Shown: one piece after another, positions 24,101-34,750 of the stretch
Position numbering within the stretch: the first letter of the stretch is position 1
Layout: every line of letters begins with the position of its first letter
Translations under genes and position numbers: made by a program
Assembly (NCBI RefSeq): GCF_000143415.4
Contig: NW_003314262.1
Coordinates: 3,978,021-4,042,020, forward strand
DNA from: Selaginella moellendorffii
Taxonomy: Eukaryota; Streptophyta; Lycopodiopsida; Selaginellales; Selaginellaceae
Reading direction: 5' to 3'
Length of the DNA stretch: 64,000 nucleotides
Notes under the pieces: model-generated
What the model was told of the DNA's origin: nothing
Seen by the model: the letters and a program-made list of their open reading frames with translations, nothing else
The model's database searches: none

Positions 24101-25583
24101 TGTAAGCAACTAAATTTTCCATTTTACTTTAGTCACTTAACCACACCTTCGACTACCTTGGAGTGGGTCTTACTCCCAACCTCCATAAATCTTATTTTTG
24201 ACTTGGGGATATATTAACCCTGTGAATAGCATCTATGCCACTTAGCCTTTGCACTTTGTCTAAGTGCTCCATGTGTGTGATCCCATGACTAACACTCCAA
24301 AGGTACCACTAACATATCAACGCGTTACACTAAGGCTATTTTCAATCACTTTCATCTCATTAGTAGTCCAAGACCACCCATACCACAAACCTATCTCCCA
24401 AAATCTAGGCCATCTAACCACAAGTGGTCATCCTCTAACCACATCTTAGCACCCTTAGGATGTCTAGAGATATGGGGAACACCCTTCCCCAATATCCCTC
24501 CATCAGTGCCCACCAAGTCCCACTTTATCCTTAGCAGTGCTTGCCAATACTACCATTGAGCTAGGGTCTGAAGGCTTGGCTACTAAGTCCCATTGACTTC
24601 TGGGACTTCTTCACCACGTGACTATATTTTTGGTCACTACACAAGAGGATTGTTCCTTTTCCTTTCCATAGTTTTGAACTCTAAAATAATATTTTAGAAC
24701 ATTGTGGCCTTATGTGAGCATCATGGGTACTCTCCCCACCTTCTGCTTTTGGGTGCCCTAGCCATAGGGCTAGAGCAAGGTTCCATTAAGCCACACTAAG
24801 TATTTAAGTAAGTAGTGCCACCCACACTTGGATTAGGAGTATTGACCATTCAACCTTCAAGGGGAGCTAGAATTGACTCTTGAACACTTCACCAAGTTAC
24901 CCCACTTATCTGTTCATATTCACTCTAGCCCTAGACTCCTTAGTAGTTATATCATCACCCATCACATAAGTATACCCTTCCTTGGTCATATTGGCCTTTC
25001 TTGGTCAAATTGGCTCTATTGAAATTCTCCCTCTGCTATACTTTTGGAGCTCACCAAAATCCCCAAGATTTGGGAGACAATTAATTTGGGCTTTCACCCT
25101 TGGACTTGGACTCAAACTTAAACTCGGTCTCAATCTTGCTCTTGATATTGGTCTCAGTCTTGGTCTCAATCTCAGATCCAGTCTTGGTTCCCATCTTAGA
25201 CTTGACCTTGGACTCCATCTCGGGTCTATTTTGGACTCCTTCTTAAACTCCATCTTGGATTCATTTCAGACTCCATCTCGAGTCCAACTCGGACTCCATC
25301 TCAGACTCCATCTTAGACTCCTTCTCAGACTCCACCTCAAACTTGATCTTGACACTTCCACGTGTTATGTTACAGTCCTCTTTTGTTCCTTTTTTAGAGG
25401 CTAGCTTATTGATTGTTTCATGCTCTTTCTTTGAGCACTTCTTGGGAGTTCCACTCCCACTCTTGACTTTTCAAGTTAAAGTTTTTAGTCCAAATGTGTT
25501 ATGTTTGTTTAACTTATGCTTTGGCTACTATTATGTGGCACCCTTTTTGCTCCACTTTGGCATTAAGGGATTTGTGTCTCATA
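24101..25583 (-). mobile_element. Solo LTR of family C, old copy
   Basis: It runs from TGTAAGCAAC to TGTGTCTCATA, about 1483 bp, and is clearly diverged from the copy at 8500. Flanks are ttaat and tgaat, a likely duplication with one mismatch. The C-run module has decayed (near 25040-25080), and the ccatctcgg minisatellite is shorter (25190-25350). Confidence 0.7.
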
Positions 25584-25959
25584 TGAATCACCACTCAATA
25601 CTCTTTAGTAACCAAGTTAACTAAGGTTAAAGATATATTTTTCAATATTTAAGACCAATCCCTTAATAGTACTTAGCTACAGATAATATATCATTAAGGA
25701 ATGAATCACGACATCCAAGACTTAATGCAATCTAACACCACAAACTAAATGTAACAAAAAAATATCAATAAAGATAAGATCAAAATGCTAATATGGAAAA
25801 ACCATTTAAAGCCAATGATACAATCCTCTGCAACATCATTCAATAGCAAACCCATCACTGCTAAATCATCATCGAGTGAAGTAAATATCAATAATTCATA
25901 AAAAAGTTTATAGGTAATAATTAATTGTAAAGAAACCTAAGCTCAAGCTCCACACTGCT

Positions 25960-26153
25960 CTAGTCGATAGAGTACCCTCTTCCTCGCGTTAGGCCACTAG
26001 TATGCCAAAATTGTGCTAGACTTTGTCTAACACCATTTTGAATGCAAGTGTTGGATATGGGGAGCTAGTGTTCATGGGATTGTACCGAACCTTTGTTTCA
26101 TTCCGTAACAGGCTTGGAGTTCAACTCCAAATTCAGATGTGCTACAAAAACTA
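25960..26153 (+). repeat. LTR-D 3'-end fragment
   Basis: The sequence from gccactagtatgcc to gtgctaca matches the last ~190 bp of the LTR-D at 26578-27496. The rest of the LTR is missing. Confidence 0.6.
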
Positions 26154-26306
26154 ACAATCATTTTTCAACTTGCCTTTATAAGACTTAAACACAAAACTCT
26201 TGTCAACATGTAATATACTTGTCTAACAAGAAGGTAACATACCAAATACAACATATAAAAACTTGGACAAGTACAGATAAGATAATTACTTAAATCCAAT
26301 CTAACT

Positions 26307-26437
26307 TGTAAAAAACCAAAGAGAACATTTTGAGAGATGATCTATAGGGTTTAAATTTAAAGGGAAATGGCCCATGAACAAGAGTGCACCCCTTTTTCCA
26401 ATTGATTAAGGGTTTTAGGATATTTGGGGTTAAACAT
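26307..26437 (+). repeat. Truncated TRIM family 1 LTR
   Basis: Starts TGTAAAAAACCAAAGAG and follows the TRIM LTR through gggcccatgaacaagagtgc, but stops after ggatatttggggtt. About 60 bp of the 3' end is absent. Confidence 0.65.
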
Positions 26438-26577
26438 TTACATGCTACATAACTGCGATAAGCTCACTAATGCATCTAACCAAACTTTAAGAATAACTAA
26501 AGAAATTAACTATGCATGATCAACACTTAGCAGAAACTAAAGTGAAGGCCATAAAATGGACTCATATAGTACGCAAC

Positions 26578-27496
26578 TGTCGCGAATGTGACTTTGGTTA
26601 TTAAAAGATACTTATCGACTAGTCCTTACGAACACTTTCTCTTTACTACCACGACAATAGAAGGTTGGTACTATTGGTTCCTTTTATGATCTTCACCCAA
26701 GCTAATTGAGAAATTGTTCATCATATATGCACTTGACTAGATGAGCATAAGGACGGAATTCCTAGTAAATGTTATTTGTCAAGTATACTTGACTTGGTTA
26801 GAGAAACTCATTCATTGACTTGTAATTGTTAGCGTTGGGAACCCCCTCGATATTGAGTCTAGTTCCTCAATACCGTTACATAATAGCTTACTGTGTCTGC
26901 CAAACACCCTTGCTGTCATGCCCTTTTTATTGGTCTCATTTCGTTCTATTGGCTAATTATGGAAAGTGTCTAGATTTGCTAATTTGGCATACATATAGAA
27001 TGTAAAATTGGGCATGAACATAATGGTGTTTATTTTGTGTCTAAATTCACAATCTAGCATCATTCCATATTTAGTAAGTTTTGAGTCAGTCTCAGAGACT
27101 AACTCTTGATATTAAGGGAAGCTTGGGGTGAAAGCCCAAAGTGTGGTGGCCTAACACAAGGAGGAGGGTACCTCACTAACTAGAGCAGCATGGAGTTTGG
27201 GCTTAAACCCAAGCTAGACACAGAACAAGGAGTGACACAGCCCAGTGGGAGCCAAATTAATGTCTCAAGTGGTCGGATATACATTCCAACCACTATCTCT
27301 ACTATACATTTGGAACCCCCATAGCCCCTGCCCCCCCTTGAGGAACACAGTATGCCAAAATTGTGCCAAACACCGTCTGACACCATTTTGCGTGTAGGTG
27401 TTGGATATGGAGAGTTGGTGCTTGTGGGATTGTACTAGACCCTTATTTTGTAGTGCAATAGGCTTGAAGTTCAACTCTAAATTCAAGTGTACTACA
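26578..27496 (+). mobile_element. Solo LTR of family D, about 919 bp
   Basis: Begins TGTCGCGAATGTGAC and ends GTGTACTACA. Flanks are gcaac and acaac, a plausible duplication with one mismatch. It carries the gggtgaaagcccaaag module near 27124 and a reverse-oriented gctatacatttggaacccc-like piece near 27300, so it shares building blocks with LTR-A and LTR-C. Confidence 0.6.
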
Positions 27497-27615
27497 ACAA
27501 CCTTTTAATGGACAAAGCTACAATACAAGTACTAACATCTCTATCACAAATAATTAAGTTGGATATCACTATCTTTATGTAAGCTCATGAGTTTGGACTT
27601 CCCGGGTGATCTTTA

Positions 27616-28209
27616 TGTAAGCTCATGAGTTTGGACTTCCCGGGAGGTCACCCAGCCCAGTACTATTCAAATCCAAAGACGCTTAACTCCAACTATCCCA
27701 AGACTCTTAACCAATTGGAAAAGGGGGTGCACTCTTATTCATGGGCCTTTTCCCTCTATATTTGAACCCCATAGATCATCTCTTGAGTCATTCCCTTTGG
27801 TTGCTTACAATCCACCACACTTCCCTGCAAGTTCACGCCCTCATGAACGGAAGTTGAGAGCCATAGCTCTCCCGAGAGCCTCGCTCTCTTGACACCCTAC
27901 CCCTCGGGTCGAGCCCAGCGGGAGCAAACTGGACCAGCCAGATGTTAATCAATATGTGGTGTGATTCCCCTAGCCAACCAACAGAGTCGGACCCGAGACC
28001 CCTCTGATACCAAATGTAAGCTCCTGAGTTTGGACTTCCCGGGAGGTCACCCAACCCAATACTATTCAAACTCAAAGATGCTTAACCCCAAATATCCTAA
28101 GACCCTTAACCAATTGGAAAAGGGGGTGCACTCTTATTCATGGGCCCTTTCCCTCTATATTTGAACCCCAATAGATAATTTCTCGAGTCATTCCCTTTGG
28201 TTGCTTACA
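27616..28209 (-). mobile_element. TRIM family 1, complete copy, minus orientation
   Basis: Two LTRs of 194-195 bp (27616-27809 and 28015-28209) flank about 205 bp of non-coding interior. Reading the minus strand, the interior begins TTTGGTATCAGAGGGG, close to the initiator-Met primer-binding site. This is a terminal-repeat retrotransposon in miniature: no coding capacity, total 594 bp. A 38-bp partial copy of its left edge sits at 27578-27615. Its two flanks (cttta at 27611-27615, ctcgc at 28210-28214) do not match each other but match the flanks of the TRIM at 47305. Confidence 0.9.
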
Positions 28210-29693
28210 CTCGCGTAGACATGGCTGATATGGTAGGCAGGATCATCGCGAAAATGATCGTCAATACACTTCATCCAAGCTCCATATCGGTGGTTACCGT
28301 CAATAATTTGGAATATTGTCCCTGCAAGCTGTCGAGTCTCAGGATGTCTGATAAGCATGTCATCAAATTCTAGGGACTTCCTCCTCCAAATAGGATCCCA
28401 GCTATTCACAATCTCGGGTGTGACAGTAATGATCTCCGTTGTTCCTGGCTTGCAAAAAGAGACTAGAAATGTACTGATATTTGTTGCAAGGCCATTCTGT
28501 TTGAACAAGCTATATATATCCAGGTTGACATACTTGGATGCTGTGCAGACAAGGTTCGTTTGCTGCAAACGGCAAAGGAGGATTTCTCTGATCAAGTCAC
28601 AAAGGCTTGGCCACTTGAGCGCCTTAAGTGTTTGATAAACTACTTTTTCCCTTGTCCGCATAACAGTCTCTTGGAAGCGCTTGTCCACCACGTTGTCAGG
28701 AAGGTTTGCAACTCTTTCAGCTCCAGGCTGTTCCTCAGGTTCCCTATCGTGAACAACACTAGATTGCCCAACTTCAAGGATTTGTGTTGGTGGTGGTGGT
28801 GGTGGTGGCGGGGGCAGAGGCAATAGTGGCAGTGGTGGTGGCAATGATGGTGGTGGTGGTGGTGGCGGCAGGGGCAGAGGCAATAGTGGCAGTGGTGGTG
28901 GCAATGGTGGTGGTGGTGGTGGCGATGGAGGTGGTGGAGGTGGTGATGGAGGTGGTGGAGGTGGCAATGGCGGTGGTGGAGGTGGTGATGGTGGAGGTGA
29001 TGGTGGTGGAGGTGGTGAATCTCTAACTAAATGTGTCTTTGTTGTGCCAATGGACATGTCGATTGTGATGTCGTCGTCAGTGCCAAATTGAGCTTCTTGT
29101 GTCTTCTTGGCTCCAACAACCTTTTTATGTGTTACAATTTTCCTTTTCTGCAAGAGAAAAAATTTTGTTAGTCAAACTAAATAAAGATAATGAGAAATTT
29201 AAACAGTTAAAGAGAAAAAAAATCAAGTGGGCCTAGACTCCACCTCGGGCACTTTGGTTGCCCAGGCAGCCACCAAAGTGCCTGAGGTGGCTGGCCCGAG
29301 CTCGACCTCGAGCACTTTAGGGGCCGGAGGGACCAAGGTTATTTGAATAACCTCGGCCCCCTGGGCAACCAAAGTGCCCGAGGTGGCCGGCCCAAGCTCG
29401 ACCTCGGGCAGTTTTGCTCGCCAAGGGGCCAAGGTTATTTGAATAACCTTGGCCCCTCAGCCAGCAAAACTGCCCGAGGTGGCCGGCCCGAGCTCGATCT
29501 CGGGCAGTTTTGCTCGCCGAGGGGCCGAGGTTATTTGAATAACCTCGACCCCTCGGTAAGAAAAACTGCCCGAGGTGGCCGGCCCGAGCTCGACCTCAGC
29601 CAGCAAAGAAGCAATCAAGAAAAAGAAAGGGAAGCAATGGAATCAAAAAATGGAAGTGGAAGTAATCAAATCAAAACTCACCTTTGGTGGCAT
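28210..29693 (-). pseudogene. Gene 1, 5' part: ParB-like protein, split by TRIM/inversion
   Basis: Model: exon 1 at 29693-29682 (ATGCCACCAAAG), a GT-AG intron at 29681-29148, exon 2 at 29147-28210. The start is chosen because it joins in frame to give MPPKKRKIV, a classic nuclear-localisation-like sequence. Residues of about 50-125 are almost pure proline and serine. A helical middle follows. Near residues 255-315 lies a ParB-like signature, FQIIDGNHRYGAW, where ParB-fold proteins have D/G-x-H-R. No stop occurs in this part. The frame runs straight into the TRIM at 28209; its true continuation is at 47902 on the plus strand (see that entry). ParB-fold proteins bind DNA and use CTP, or act as nucleases; whether this one does is unknown. 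Confidence 0.7.
29226..29600. repeat. Tandem array of three ~96-bp hairpins
   Basis: Three imperfect palindromic units are centred on GGTTATTTGAATAACC at about 29338, 29433 and 29529 (spacing 95-96 bp). Arms of each unit (cgggcagttttgctcgccgag and its complement) can pair over roughly 35 bp. The array lies inside the first intron of gene 1 and is separated by gaggtggccggcccgagctcgac linkers. Confidence 0.85.
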
Positions 29694-29734
29694 CTTTCCT
29701 CTTTGGATTTCTTGATCATGCTAGATTTCTTTTG

Positions 29735-29965
29735 CGCTCAATCTCTCCCGCTCGCGCACTCAATCTCTCCTGCTCACACACTCAATCTCTCCGGCTCGCA
29801 CGCTCAAACTCTCCCACCCGCGTGCTCAATCTCTCCCGCTCGCATGCTCAAACTCTCCCGCTCGCGCGCTCAATCTCTCCCGCTCATGCTCTCAATCTCT
29901 CAATCTCTTGTGTGCTCAATTGCTCGATCTCCTTTGCGCTCAATCTCTCGATCTCTTGCATGCTC
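29735..29965. repeat. CpG-rich ~24-bp tandem repeat upstream of gene 1
   Basis: About nine degenerate units of ctcaatctctcccgctcgcg lie immediately upstream of the gene 1 start on the minus strand. On that strand the repeat is GAGA-rich. A promoter or 5'-UTR role is inferred from position only. Confidence 0.65.
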
Positions 29966-31020
29966 CACTCACGATGCGAACAGTAACCTAATCTTGGCAG
30001 CTACCCTAACCCTAATCCTGATGGCTGCCCTAACCCTAACCAATCTCTAATCCTGGCCGTTCATTCCGAATAACCTAAATCTCAACCATCACAATATCTT
30101 TGATCTTATTTTATCTTATCATTATTATTATATGTAAATTATGCTTCTTTATTTTGTATATTTTAATGATGGTATAACTAGCACCTATCAACATTTCTGT
30201 TATTAGAAATATGATATTATATTTTACAAATTATCTAGAAAGGATGCATTCTCATCAATATTTTGTACATATTTTGGAATCGTTACAAGAACTTCAAAGA
30301 GTATAAATAAGGCACGTTAAAATATGTTGTACTATATCCATCTATGAATGGATGAATCCTCATCCAGAAATTTATTTTGTGTTGTATTAGATCCTAAACA
30401 ATAGGCACGTGCTTTAAATGTCATTGAGCAATGTTCACAATTATGGATAAAACTTGAGTTGTACTACAAATCAAATCTGTCATTGAAGAATAAGATTTGA
30501 CAAAATTTATTATCATCTACCACTTAAAATTTGACAACTTGACATATCACACGTGCTGATAGTTAGATTAGATCTCTTGGTTTGACACATTATAGTAGAA
30601 TGTCATTACTGGTATCATTATTAACTATCAAACTTCACGTGCTGAAAATCTTTCCTTGGATCTATATGTATACATGCATCAGACATCATAATAGATGAAA
30701 ATAATATTAATACTGTCACACTTACACATGTTAAATTTGCTATAGAATTTAAATTCATTTTGTACGTTATCTTCTTATTACTCTATTTAAATTTCAATTA
30801 TGTTTCACTATAGATTTTTACAAGTAGTATAAAGAGAGAGAACTCCAAAACTTATTGAGAAGGATGGAGAGGTTTCTTCTTCATTTTCAAAATCACCCAC
30901 CTCTTTCATTCTCTTAGAGTATTGTTTTTGAAAGTTTTTTATGTCAGCGTTTTGATCTTCATCTTGGCTCTATTTCTTTAGAGGCTCCGCAACAACACCG
31001 GTATAGTTGCATACTCAAAG
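29966..31020. other. AT-rich spacer with telomere-like motifs
   Basis: It holds two short CCCTAACCC motifs (about 30001-30045) and then AT-rich DNA. The last ~150 bp before 31020 match the sequence upstream of MULE copy 1 (1560-1700), so it includes the element's 5' non-coding part. No gene is seen. Confidence 0.35.
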
Positions 31021-34000
31021 TTTCTTCTTTCTGGTGTGGGCGAGGGTGGACAACAATGGGATTTACAAAATTCCAAGTCAAAGGAGATTCGAGTGTTCGG
31101 ATCTCCAGTCAAAATGCCAAAATGCACTCCATCCAAAGTGAATGTGAAGGAAGAGTCAGTCGTTATCCTCTCGTCCTCTTCTAGTTCAAGCGGAGATGTC
31201 ATGCTAGTGTCAGCACCAAATTCACTAGCTCCAGCTCCAGCTCCAGCTCCAACTTCAGCAATATTCAAAGTCGCTAGCAATGCTTTCCAGTTTTCACGCC
31301 TCTCAATCGACGTGCACTTGTTTTTGTATAGGCTTGTGAGTGAGCTTCCATCCTCCTACAATGGCAACATTTTCTTCGAGCTACCACCTCTTGTCAGCAG
31401 CACAGGTTCCAAATGGAAGGGGATGGAAACCAAGTAGGATCTCCACAATTGGTGCAAGATCAAGACCATACACTTCCAACATTTTGAAGGCACAGTGTTT
31501 ATAGTTCATTATGGCGGGCATTTAGATTGTGTGGATGAAGCATGTAATCAAGACCGCTCTAGAAACTCTATATTTTTTCAAAGGGTCTATAGTCAATCCT
31601 TCAGCCTGTGACACCATTGCTATTGAATTCAAATGTTGATTCTGCAAAAATGCTCCTCTATGTCGTGCTATCGAGGCCAAGATGTACTACTTTCTTCCAC
31701 GGGATGGAGTGGCTAGAAGAGCTACAGTGCATATTAGCACACATATGCATCCAATGCAGGAAGGGATACAAAGGAGTTCTCTCAACCGTTTCAAAGATGC
31801 TGTACAGGAAGAGACTATGAGAAACTCATCTGCAACTCTGAAGCACGTTCAGAAGACCGTCCTCAAGGATTTTATCGCAAATACCTTACTCAATCTAGGT
31901 TGTTAAAAGACTCAACTAAACGAGGCTAGCTTGCGGGACTTACTACGAAGAATACAACCTGCTACTAGCTTAAGGAGGTACATCCGTTATTTTTCATAGG
32001 TTATAATAATAATTTTTTCTTACATTATATTGTTTAGGATAAAATCTTGGATGTGTGAATCTCAAGAGGGGAAGTTGCAATCAAAATTGACTCCATCCTT
32101 GAATTGAAACGGACCTGTCTATACGAGTTCATCCACGGAAGTTTGTTTCCAGACCAAGTTGTGAATGAGCAAGACCGCCCCTTTGTCTTCAAAATGTCTA
32201 CCATGGGCCCTACCTCTGGCGTAGATCTTGTCTCCCGAATGGACATGTTTGGGTCCAGTGACCTTGCAAATGCATGGGTACATTTTGACCATATAGAGCG
32301 TGTATCCGGTTGGACAACCATGGGAACTCATGTGTATGATCCAAGGTAATTTTTATTCTCATTATATTGAAATTGTTATAATATTTATGTTTTTATAGGC
32401 TATGTTGTAACTTAACAATTGCGATAGTAGAGTTTAAAGTACAAGACCAGACAACACAGGAAATATTTTGGAAGTCCCTCTCTGATATTGTCCTAAAGCG
32501 GACTGATAAGCCTGCAAACGTTTGTGGTTTCATGGTAGATGGGGCTGGTGCAAATTGGAATGGTATCCGAGTAGTTTTTGGGAATGGTTAACCATTGGAA
32601 GGTCATGAGAGGACTTGTGAGTTCCATTGGGCTCAAAGCCTAAACCAGCACTGCCACCTTATCAAGCCAAAGTTTTAATCAATATTTAAGGAGTTGTGCA
32701 AACAATGGTAGGTTGCACCTTCTGAAGAAGAGCATGAGGCAAAAGCAAATGAGATCCGAATGTGGTGGCATGAAGATGGCCATACAAACATAAGTTGCCT
32801 ACCACAACTCAAGTCATGGTTAGGATGGTGGGAAGTTAGGATGTTCCAATGGGGACATCACTCTTTTCAGGTTGGTTTATATTTTTTCTTCTCCTTTTAT
32901 TACCTTTTAATATTGCCTTTTCCATTAGGATCAACCACTTGAGGACCTTGCATACACCCCAACTATGAATCTCTCCGAAAGTAAGCATTGGAGTTGGCGT
33001 TCCTCTGAGGCAGGGAAAGGGAAGATGAGTCTATACAAAGCCTGTCTATCAGATTTGATACGTGTTATAGAGCAATCTTCAAAAGCACTGGCATTCAAGG
33101 AAGGAAGATACATGGGAACAGGGCCTTCTGTTGAGATGTTACATGATAGGATGAAGAGAAAATTAACTCCACCCGCCCGAACAGTGACAACTGTAGTTGA
33201 GGAAGTGGTCCATGGCACATCTATGGAGTACACTCCCCGAGCTTCTATTGGTGATATGAAGACTATCCGCTCAAAGCGTCGTTTTTCCTTTGCTAGGGAA
33301 GATGTTGGTACGGACCTTGGAGCCAAAAGCTCTCACATGCCTAATGTCAAGTACCATTCTACTCCAAGACACCACTCTCGGACCGAACCACCTCAAGTGG
33401 CTGATGAAGAGAGTGCATCGCAACAAGTTGAAATTGCTTACCGTAGCATGGAGCTGAAGCAATGGGCAATCCGACGCGTGCCAGCAAAATCGAATGTAAG
33501 GTGTGTGGGGATGCTTCCGAGGGGCAATTGTTGGGCCTGGATTCGTGGTGAAAAATCTGCTTCTGTTCCAGCCCCATGTTTCTATGGGGAACGAAAGCAA
33601 GTAGGATTTTCAAGATGGTGCTGGCTATATTATTGCAATACCGACACCAACCATACAAAGCGGCTTGAAGACACTATAGTCACTAAACCTGATGCAGTAC
33701 TTAAAGAATGGCCAGTTGCTAATGGGGTCACACTCACCTCAGATGAGATTGAAAACCTTGAGAAATCTGGTTTTAATCTTGAGAGGAGAGTTGGAGACAT
33801 GAGTGACAGGAGCAAGACTATTCCTATAGAGATGCATAGGAGGCCAGCACAAAAAGATAAGGCAGTTAAATTTATTGGTACCGTCTACAAGCAGAAGCAA
33901 GGTAAAATAAACTTGGCTCAAACACTTGAGTGTAAAATTCTCTCCACGAAGTACATCACTGCGCTTGCAAAGGAGTACACAGTCAAAACAGAAGGTGGAG

Positions 34001-34206
34001 AATACACAATTGCCATTCACGACTTTCCTTCTTGCACATGTCCAGACTTTATGAAGCGCGAGGAACATGGGAAGGCATATGCTCTTTACAATCATATGTA
34101 CTACATCTTCATCAACATCTTGCACCAGGATCCTAAAGTGGATATTCATATACACCAAGCAAATTTTACTATTGCTGAGTTGCAGAAAACTTTTGGAGCT
34201 AATTAG
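31021..34206 (+). pseudogene. MULE-like transposase, copy 2, lightly damaged
   Basis: Exon-like open blocks are 31036-31437, 31600-31905, 32041-32349, 32398-32870 and 32930-34206, separated by AT-rich GT-AG-like gaps and a few stops. An N-terminal region contains MYYFLPRDG and HISTHMHPMQEG. The core has AWVHFDHIERV, then MVDGAGANWNGIR, then ERTCEFHW, an Asp and a C-x2-H spacing typical of MULE transposases. The C-terminus carries a SWIM-type finger, HDFPSCTCPDF to NHMYYIF, with the expected third cysteine replaced by tyrosine. The 413-codon frame 32965-34206 is intact. The family call rests on order and motif shape; a hAT-like or other DDE family is possible. Confidence 0.6.
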
Positions 34207-34333
34207 ATTTCTCCAACACTATCGATGTTTATTCTCCATCAATAAAACTTATTATACTTTATATAATTAATAAAAAAGTGCTTTTTCATTTCACTTTTCA
34301 TTTTATATGCTTCCGAGTGTTCTTCTCGCAATA

Positions 34334-34750
34334 CTACCCATAATACTCATGTGTCTCCATTTTTGTCTTTACCATCTCAAAAAAGATTTCATGGTAGTCT
34401 TTCGAATGCGTGATGTTGTAGTGTGTCACAAGAACATATATACCATCATACTGATCATTGCCATTGTTTCCACCAGACGCTAGAAAACATATGGGGCACT
34501 TCTTGAAAGTGGTAAAATTGCACTTTTCTAAAACAAGTAAGAGGGCATTCTTTTTCACCCAATTTGTTGCACCCTTTGTCATTGCATTTATCTCCAACTC
34601 ATGATCACTATCCTCACTATCCTCTCTTTCATTCTCTTGTGTGATTTGGTTATGCTGTGCAATGGGATAGTTATTGCATCTCCTAGCCCTTGAACCCTGG
34701 GAAGAAAGATTGTGAGAGTTAAAATTACCAACACTAGAACTCATAGACAT
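34334..34750 (-). CDS. Small convergent gene of the MULE-like element
   Basis: An open frame of 138 codons with ATG start. It has a Ser/Asn-rich N-terminus, an acidic middle (EREDSEDSDHELE) and a possible zinc site, FKKCPICFLASG, with downstream histidines (THYNITHSKDYH). It converges on the transposase frame, about 130 bp apart. The matching 3' part in copy 1 (5090-5205) breaks off, so both copies once shared this arrangement. Function unknown; an accessory or Myb/trihelix-like partner protein is a guess. Confidence 0.45.
   Translation of the reverse strand: MSMSSSVGNFNSHNLSSQGSRARRCNNYPIAQHNQITQENEREDSEDSDHELEINAMTKGATNWVKKNALLLVLEKCNFTTFKKCPICFLASGGNNGNDQYDGIYVLVTHYNITHSKDYHEIFFEMVKTKMETHEYYG

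Noticed and set aside
28784-29026. Plus-strand Val/Gly-rich frame
   Set aside because: It is the antisense of the proline-rich tract of gene 1.
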